Assembly: GCA_009739215.1 (NCBI GenBank)
Contig: VSJF01000008.1
Coordinates: forward strand, 248,001-312,000
Source of the DNA: Floccularia luteovirens
Taxonomy: Eukaryota; Basidiomycota; Agaricomycetes; Agaricales; Squamanitaceae
DNA length: 64,000 nucleotides
Direction: 5' to 3'
The position numbers and the translations under genes were made by a program. This document shows, piece by piece, positions 58,195-64,000 of this stretch. The stretch's first letter is position 1; the number at the start of each line of letters is the position of its first letter. The notes under the pieces were generated by a model that searched no databases, was not told the DNA's origin, and saw only the letters and a program-made list of their open reading frames with translations.

Positions 58195-60098
58195 ATGGCA
58201 GAACAAAACCCTAACAATTTTATGCCTTTAGGCTATGAGGCATTTATCTTGGAATTTTCGACGCTTGTATCCTCATATCCTCCTCCATTCATCTACATCA
58301 ACGACCCTTTCTCCATCCGAACTACATCTTCTGTTGTTGACTCGCTAATCAAGGATCTTCGACATACGCAATGCGAGCCCGATCTCCCAGATTCTCTCAA
58401 GATATGTTCTGCAAGAATAGATGCGACAACATGCTTTAATTCACGCATCTTCTATGACCACGTTATCAACGATTTAGCTGACTGGGAACCTTCTTGGGAA
58501 GACGGTTGTGAAAATTGGGCACCCGGTGATGAAGGACATCGTTGGAATGAAAGTTTTGATACTTTCATCCATGGCTTGCGTGCAGTTCACGCACATGTCG
58601 CTACCCAAAATGAACAAAACACCGAAGCTGGAGGCGAACAATATGACGTGAGGATGGTTCTAGTCATCGAACGTCCAGAAAAGTTGAAGGAGAATCTTCC
58701 AGATTTGATCATTCCACTCACACGTCTACAAGAGTTGGTGAGTACCTTAATTCTGTCAACTGCAAGTGCATTTTATCATATATGCAGACACGATTAGACT
58801 TGACAGTTGTGTTTATTGGAGAAATACGCTGGCATGATATAAAACCCTCCCTTGGAGCTTCTTTGGAACCGTACTACTTTGATATACATCCTCCCAAGAA
58901 AGACGGTTTGTCTCTAGACATATGTTTGATTTTCTGATGCTTATCATTCTCTTTCAGATGTTGTAAAAAGACTCACTACTAGATTTCATTCTATAGCTCA
59001 ACCAACTCAAGATGGCACCATTCTTCTCGATAGTGACAAGTTGGCAACGTACCATCTCTCTCTTTTTTCGCTATATGCACACTTCATATCTGTATTATGC
59101 GACGTCTGCTTTCCCTTCACTAACGATTTTCAAGAGCTTGAATATATTGCTGCTGCTCGGTGGCCAGGATTCGCAAAACCTGTCATAGACCAGCATATGC
59201 TACAAGTCAGGGAAGAGGTACAGGTAGCCGAAGAAATGAATATCGATGTATCAGACGATCCCGAAAACGTTCAAGAACTTGCATCTCCGCCAACGGATGT
59301 ACGAATGCGCTTGAGTCGCGTTTTCAACCCTTCTCTCTCGGCTGCTCTAGAGGCCCTTTATCCAAGAATTACAAATGCAAGGGCTTGGGCAGCAGCCAAC
59401 GAACCTGACCCAGACATTTTAACCAGCCCTGCGTCTGCAGTTCGTCCCATGAAGGGGGTCTTACCGACCCATGAGGAGTGGGGAGTAACGATGTTGCCAA
59501 GGATGTCAAAGTTTCTATTAATTGCAGGATTTCTTGCATCGACGAATCCTGCAAAGTCCGATTGGAGGATGTTTGGACGAGGATTAGACGAGAAGAAGCG
59601 TAAGAGGAGGGCAAGGAAGGCTCCAGGAAAAGCGAAAAGTGGGCCTAGCAAGGCATGCATTAACGTCCTTCCCACATAACAATATATTGATCAAGACATT
59701 GCTCAACCCACAGCTGCCTCAGCGTCTCATAGGACCAGCCCCCTTTGTTCTTGACAGGTTGATTGCGATATTAGGCGCTCTGCTCGAAGAGAATGATGTC
59801 GATTCTCGTCTTCCGTCCAATGATTTTGCTATCCCTGGGGAGTACACTGATATGGAGGTTGGGCGGGTTGGTATTTATGGTTCTGTAGGTCTTTTTCTGC
59901 ATACTCCTTTGCTAAAAGACTAACGAATTTGTTTAGATCATGGAGCTTGTTTCTAAGAAGTTATTTCACCGAACGTCGCCGCCTGATCGTCTTGATGGAC
60001 CTCCGATGTTTAAGAGCAACCTCTCATATGAGATGACGCTAGTTTTAGCTAGACAATTGGATGTACCTCTCAATGACTTGATGTGGGATCCTGTTTGA
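58195..60098 (+). CDS. orc5: Origin recognition complex subunit 5
   Basis: Model: join(58195..58737, 58788..58905, 58958..59652, 59714..59884, 59937..60098), 562 residues. It opens with the AAA+-like N-terminal half (MPLGYEAFILEFSTLVSSYP, with a degenerate nucleotide loop NDPFSIRTTSSVV). VRMVLVIERPEKLKENLPDL and LTVVFIGEIRW follow. The C-terminal winged-helix part has MLPRMSKFLLIAGFLAS, NPAKSDWRMFGRG, a basic KKRKRRARKAPGK linker, QRLIGPAPFVLDRLIAILGA and LNDLMWDPV at the very end. These blocks are characteristic of fungal Orc5. ORC binds origins and loads MCM helicase. The fourth intron (59653-59713) is best read as GC-AG after AAG; the GT alternative at 59665 would add four residues (ACIN). 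It is longer than yeast Orc5 (479), mainly through the basic linker and an acidic insert. Confidence 0.93.
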
Positions 60099-60494
60099 AC
60101 TATACTGCATAATGCTCCAACGCTATGTTCTTGTTTGAAATACATTGTACCGACTTGTGCCTTATGAAAAGAAGCATCGCTAACATATCGAGTATATATT
60201 ACATTCTATCCCTTGTCTTGTCTGCTTTATTCTGATTTTAAACAATGGGGTTGATAGTGAAGCTTACGAGCAGGAAGTAGGAAGAGTACCAGAGCCACAT
60301 GGTGTCACACCTCCTGTAAATACCATCCTGTGACTTCTCTGATTTATGTAACTTTGCACTTGTTAGTTATTCGCGTAAATTGTTGCCGTCACGAAGGACA
60401 GATACTCTTCTATGAAAGATCTTGCTGGAATGGACCATTGTTGAATACCAATCGGATCAATATACTTCAAGTCTATTTCTACAATCCCCGAAGA
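60099..60494. other. Short intergenic spacer
   Basis: About 400 bp between Orc5 and the TFIIIC subunit, same strand. The frame of the next gene is open upstream to about 60330 but without a better start; no other coding sequence. Confidence 0.55.
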
Positions 60495-63467
60495 ATGACT
60501 TTCGTGTATTCCAATCTAAATGTACCAACAGTAACTTCATATCCTTCTCCAACCTGTTTGCAATGGTCGGCGGATGGCCAGTTATACTTCGTGACGAAAA
60601 CAGCTGTATATATCCTGGTATGTCTGAACGACTTTCTTTGCCAATACGAATGTGATGGTATGGATTTTCATCAGTCCCCGAAATATGGTATCAATTTCGT
60701 TGATGTAACAAACATCAAGGCTTCACCCAAAGATAGCAATGAAAAATTTGACTGGTTCAAAACCGTCATCCAACCTGATAGAACCGCTTCGTGGAAATGG
60801 CTGGAGCATTCGCAAGGTCTGTTAGAGTCTTCTTTATTTGGTCAACCATGTTTAGGATGTTTCACCAATAAGAATGGGGGGCTGTATCCCTTGGCTCACT
60901 TGATGTTAATATATGCTCTGTTGCTTTCTCGCCAAGTGGTTTATCATCAAATGCTGGGTACATATTCAAGCCACTTCTATAAACCACCGCTGTAACTACC
61001 TAAGTCCAGATGCATCGTAGCCACGCTCAGCACTAATATGGATCTGACCTTATGGACTGCGACTAAAAACTGTCTACAGGGAGAATGGATTAAGGTTGGA
61101 TACATTTGTTTCTTTAGCGAGGCGAGATTCTGACGATGACTAGGTATCTGATGTTATACCTACATTGTTAGAGACATATCCGTCTCAACCAAACCCCACA
61201 ATAAATGCGCAAATAACTAGTGAGCATTATCCCAACGTATATCTGTGCCAAGCCGACCTGAATCAAGGTATATTATGGACACCACAGGCCGATTTTGGCC
61301 TTGAACCAGCTCCTTTCACTGATGCATCACTTTTCATATGTGGAAATCGAGCCGGCTCTCTAATATTCTTGAAGTAAGCGAAAACATAGCCAGCTATAGC
61401 GGATCTGCTAACTTGCTATCGAAGGTATAACAAGGAACACCAAAGTGTTGACGTAATTGAATCACTAAGTATAAGTGATAAATGGATCACTCAAATCTCG
61501 TTCTCGTCCTGGACCCCCTCGAGAGAAAAATCTTGTAAGGGTGTTTCTCTTTGAATCGAATGCAAGGATACTCAACCAACCGCAAGGCGAGGGATATGTA
61601 GCTTATGGTACTTCTGACGGATCAGTGGGGGTAATAAACCTTAAACAAACCTTACAGCAACGCTCGTCATCCCTTCAACTATTACCAGAGTATAACGTGC
61701 AATTTGAGTGTGAAAAGTCACCCGAGCTCTTGCATGAGGCGGACAGATCATTCATCACAGCACTTAAATGGGTGTCAATCCCGTCTAAAGGTGTCAGTCG
61801 ATCTTTCATCCAGTTTAAGAAGACACTGTTAACATGTTAAACAGTTTGTGCTGGTTCATTGTCGACCTGGAGTCATCCATCTCAGATCCTTTCTCAACCC
61901 TGAACTGGGCTGGTCCGGTTCTAAATCTTTTGTCCTCCAAACACAGAAGACGTCGACTCCATCTTCCGCTTTCCATCAGATAACAGGAATCAATCATGTT
62001 CCACGCAAAGATGTCCTCATAATGACCTTGTTCGATGGCTCGTTTCACGCTCTTCACAACTTCTCCTCAGAACCTTCATGGACTCTCAAATCAGTCGGCG
62101 ATGAGATTACTTCTGAGCGTCTTAGCAAAGAAGTCAGATCTATTTTTGTGAACACGCAACCCGAACAGGTCGACAAGAATGATGCTAATCGCATAACTGG
62201 TGTGATCTCATATGATGATTCTGCTACTTTTCTCTGGGCTCAAGAGTAAGCGCCAATTTCTTTCATTTGACATTACGTACTTATGCATGGGCCGTAGGGC
62301 ATGGCGTCCGAACGACTTCAGCTATAAACATGATGCAAAGCATAGTAGCATACTAATTACGGCGAGGTTATGGCAGAGCGATCATAACATTGAAGTACTG
62401 CAAAGAATCAACGAAGTCTTATTTTCAACTTCAGCAGGTTAGCCATTTATCCGAAATATCCTAATTCTTACATTGAGCCTCTTTTTCTCAGGCTCGGGAA
62501 TAGCTCCCCTCTATTTGCTTCGCCCTTTTCTCTTAGAGCTTTCCGATGAGCATAAAATTAATGTGATTCTACCACAACTCTTGGAACTCTTGGAATTCAA
62601 TATCGATGAAAAGCCTGAAATCATTATTCCGATGACCGAACAGATTGTGGAGTCAGGATTGAAGTTGGCATTCAGGCAGAGCATGACAATGCACTTGTTT
62701 GGATGGAATAGTGTCTTCTCCTTCAGAATGAGGCTTTCTCTTGCCGACTTTGCTTGGGTGAGTACCTTATATACTTCCGAACCAGTGAGTTTAATAACGG
62801 ATATACGAAAGAAATTGTCAGATAGTGAGCAAAAGAGGGTGGCGTGTGGACAAGTTGCACAGAGAATCTTGAACGCAATCTCCAATCATGTCTTGCTTAC
62901 ACTGGTTAGACACCTAATCGCTGTTGTTGATTCCCTTGCTGGTTCGTAACTTCAATTGAACCCCATTGTTCTTATTGTGATTCTTATTTCATATTAGTGG
63001 ATGACCTTCCCTTTATATCTCGGCTGATAACCCAAGCAACGATGCCTGGCGTTCCAGAAGATCTTTTAAAGGATGGAACGCTCTTGTTAACAAGGACGAA
63101 GTCCTTGTTCTCCCAACATGGTTCGGAATTTTGTGAAACATGTCCGGCCTGTAATGTTGAGATCCCATTTGAGAACACGACGAGTGCAGCATGTCGCAAC
63201 GGTCATAACTGGGGTGAGGACTACATATCCAATCTCCGGGAAGAATCTTAATTTTAATTACGTTTACAGGGCGCTGCTCAATAACAACTTTTATCCTTGC
63301 GACATCATCTATACGTACTTGTCTTGGATGTAGTCGAAAAGCTTTTCAACCTTGTTCAGCTTCCCAGTGGCTTCCGAAAGTTATCAGTGGCTGGACTGCA
63401 CAGGAATATCTGGAGGCTGTTCAACGTTGCATCTTTTGCGGTAACAGTTTTATCAGCGTCCTGTGAT
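60495..63467 (+). CDS. TFIIIC subunit with N-terminal WD-type domain and C-terminal zinc finger (TFIIIC90 type)
   Basis: Fourteen exons: join(60495..60617, 60675..60816, 60873..60957, 61010..61094, 61144..61219, 61268..61373, 61425..61534, 61587..61792, 61845..62245, 62298..62437, 62492..62757, 62812..62941, 62998..63213, 63268..63467), 761 residues, phases exact. The N-terminal half is propeller-like, with PSPTCLQWSADGQLYFVTK, SVAFSPSGL, CIVATLSTNMDLTLWTATKN, FICGNRAGSLIFLK and GYVAYGTSDGSVGVI. The C-terminus has ordered Cys/His pairs: CETCPAC, ACRNGHNW, RTCLGCSRKAFQPC and RCIFCG, the layout of the putative TFIIIC zinc finger. Together these match the TFIIIC90 / delta N-terminal plus zinc-finger family, part of the complex that binds A and B boxes and recruits TFIIIB to Pol III genes. 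The start ATG follows a C-rich leader; an upstream exon cannot be excluded. Confidence 0.9.
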
Positions 63468-63698
63468 CATTAGTTATATTCAAGGGACCGCTTATATTAT
63501 TGCAATAGATATTGAATTGACAAGGAAATGGGGTTTGGTTTGTTGTCTTTGTGCCAAGATTTCCGTGGGAGTGTATCAAGGAATAATTGCATAATTGCTT
63601 AGAACAATGGGAAACGTTGGAATACAAGGAACACTTTGCAGACGCATTCGTGTGATTAATTCATCGATGGAAAAAGCAAGATCATAACGAACGCATGG

Positions 63699-64000
63699 CT
63701 AATATCCGAGAGAAATAAGGTAATCGGCCAAACCTTCAACAACTGGTGTAGTTTCTGCTGCCTGCAAAGGTGCTTTGTAGATTGCGACCAGAGCACTCTG
63801 CTTTGTCTGAACAATGACTGCACCATCGGCCTAGAAACCAACACCATGTATTTTTACTCCGACAAAATGAACAGTACAAGACCCACCTGCTTCTTTAGAT
63901 ATATACTTCGGGGGTCAGCGCGAAGTGTAAAGTATTTTTCTCCTGCGATTTTGAGACCAGACGCTTGAACCTGATCGGGTTTCTTAAAACCTTCGATGAT
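63699..64000 (-). CDS. Profilin, C-terminal part (5' end outside window)
   Basis: Two exons: complement(join(63699..63830, 63887..>64000)). The upstream piece reads KKPDQVQASGLKIAGEKYF, then TLRADPRSIYLKKQ. The last exon reads ADGAVIVQTKQSALVAIYKA, then PLQAAETTPVVEGLADYLIS ending LGY. This is the C-terminal half of profilin, including the GLKIAGEKY strand, the KADG turn, the VQTKQ strand and the final helix; the ending LADYLxxxxY is typical for fungi. Profilin binds actin monomers, polyproline and phosphoinositides and feeds formin-driven filament assembly. The N-terminal polyproline-binding helix (MSWQAYVD-like) would be beyond base 64000. The intron has a GTGGGT donor and a TCTAG acceptor. 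Confidence 0.92.

Overview
The window reads as nuclear DNA of a mushroom-forming basidiomycete (Agaricomycetes). Genes sit on both strands and are cut by many introns, mostly 50-65 bp, with GT(A/G)NGT donors and CTNAY-type branch sites. Several products belong to families typical of agarics: F-box/LRR proteins, secreted proteins of unknown function and long Ser/Pro-rich proteins. No bacterial gene, operon, rRNA, tRNA or CRISPR array was seen. I built the spliced models by hand from splice signals, reading-frame phase and recalled family patterns, so single exon edges may be off.

Left part (1-23 kb): the end of an F-box/LRR-like gene; a 5.7-kb gene-poor stretch with hairpins and a 58-bp tandem repeat; an ABHD12-type serine hydrolase; a frame-broken Ser-rich gene; a hemerythrin-domain protein; a decayed secreted-protein gene; a microsomal glutathione S-transferase (MAPEG); a second F-box/LRR-like gene; a membrane protein; a MARVEL-like four-helix protein; and a Dma1-type FHA-RING ubiquitin ligase.

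Middle (24-42 kb): a salicylate-hydroxylase-like FAD monooxygenase, then three secreted-protein genes on the minus strand (two paralogs and one unrelated cysteine-bearing family) with an Sft1/Bet1-like SNARE between them, a 188-residue orphan protein, and a 1331-residue disordered protein.

Right part (42-64 kb): a mitochondrial carrier carrying two apparent one-base insertions, a four-helix membrane protein, a Ser/Pro-rich coiled-coil protein, an F-box/WD40 protein, a berberine-bridge-type oxidase relic, a divergent inverted duplication of a small secreted-protein gene, a TIR-flanked element holding a RecQ-type helicase relic, then a compact housekeeping block (Orc5, a TFIIIC zinc-finger subunit, profilin).

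Housekeeping functions (DNA replication licensing, Pol III transcription, Golgi traffic, actin, mitotic checkpoint) alternate with gene-poor stretches. Those stretches hold duplicated secreted-protein genes, relics and inverted repeats, and most of the unusual structure lies there. I found no multi-gene system with an obvious shared mechanism. The best leads are the secreted-protein families and their duplications, the helicase-bearing TIR element, and two genes whose frame breaks all go in the same direction.
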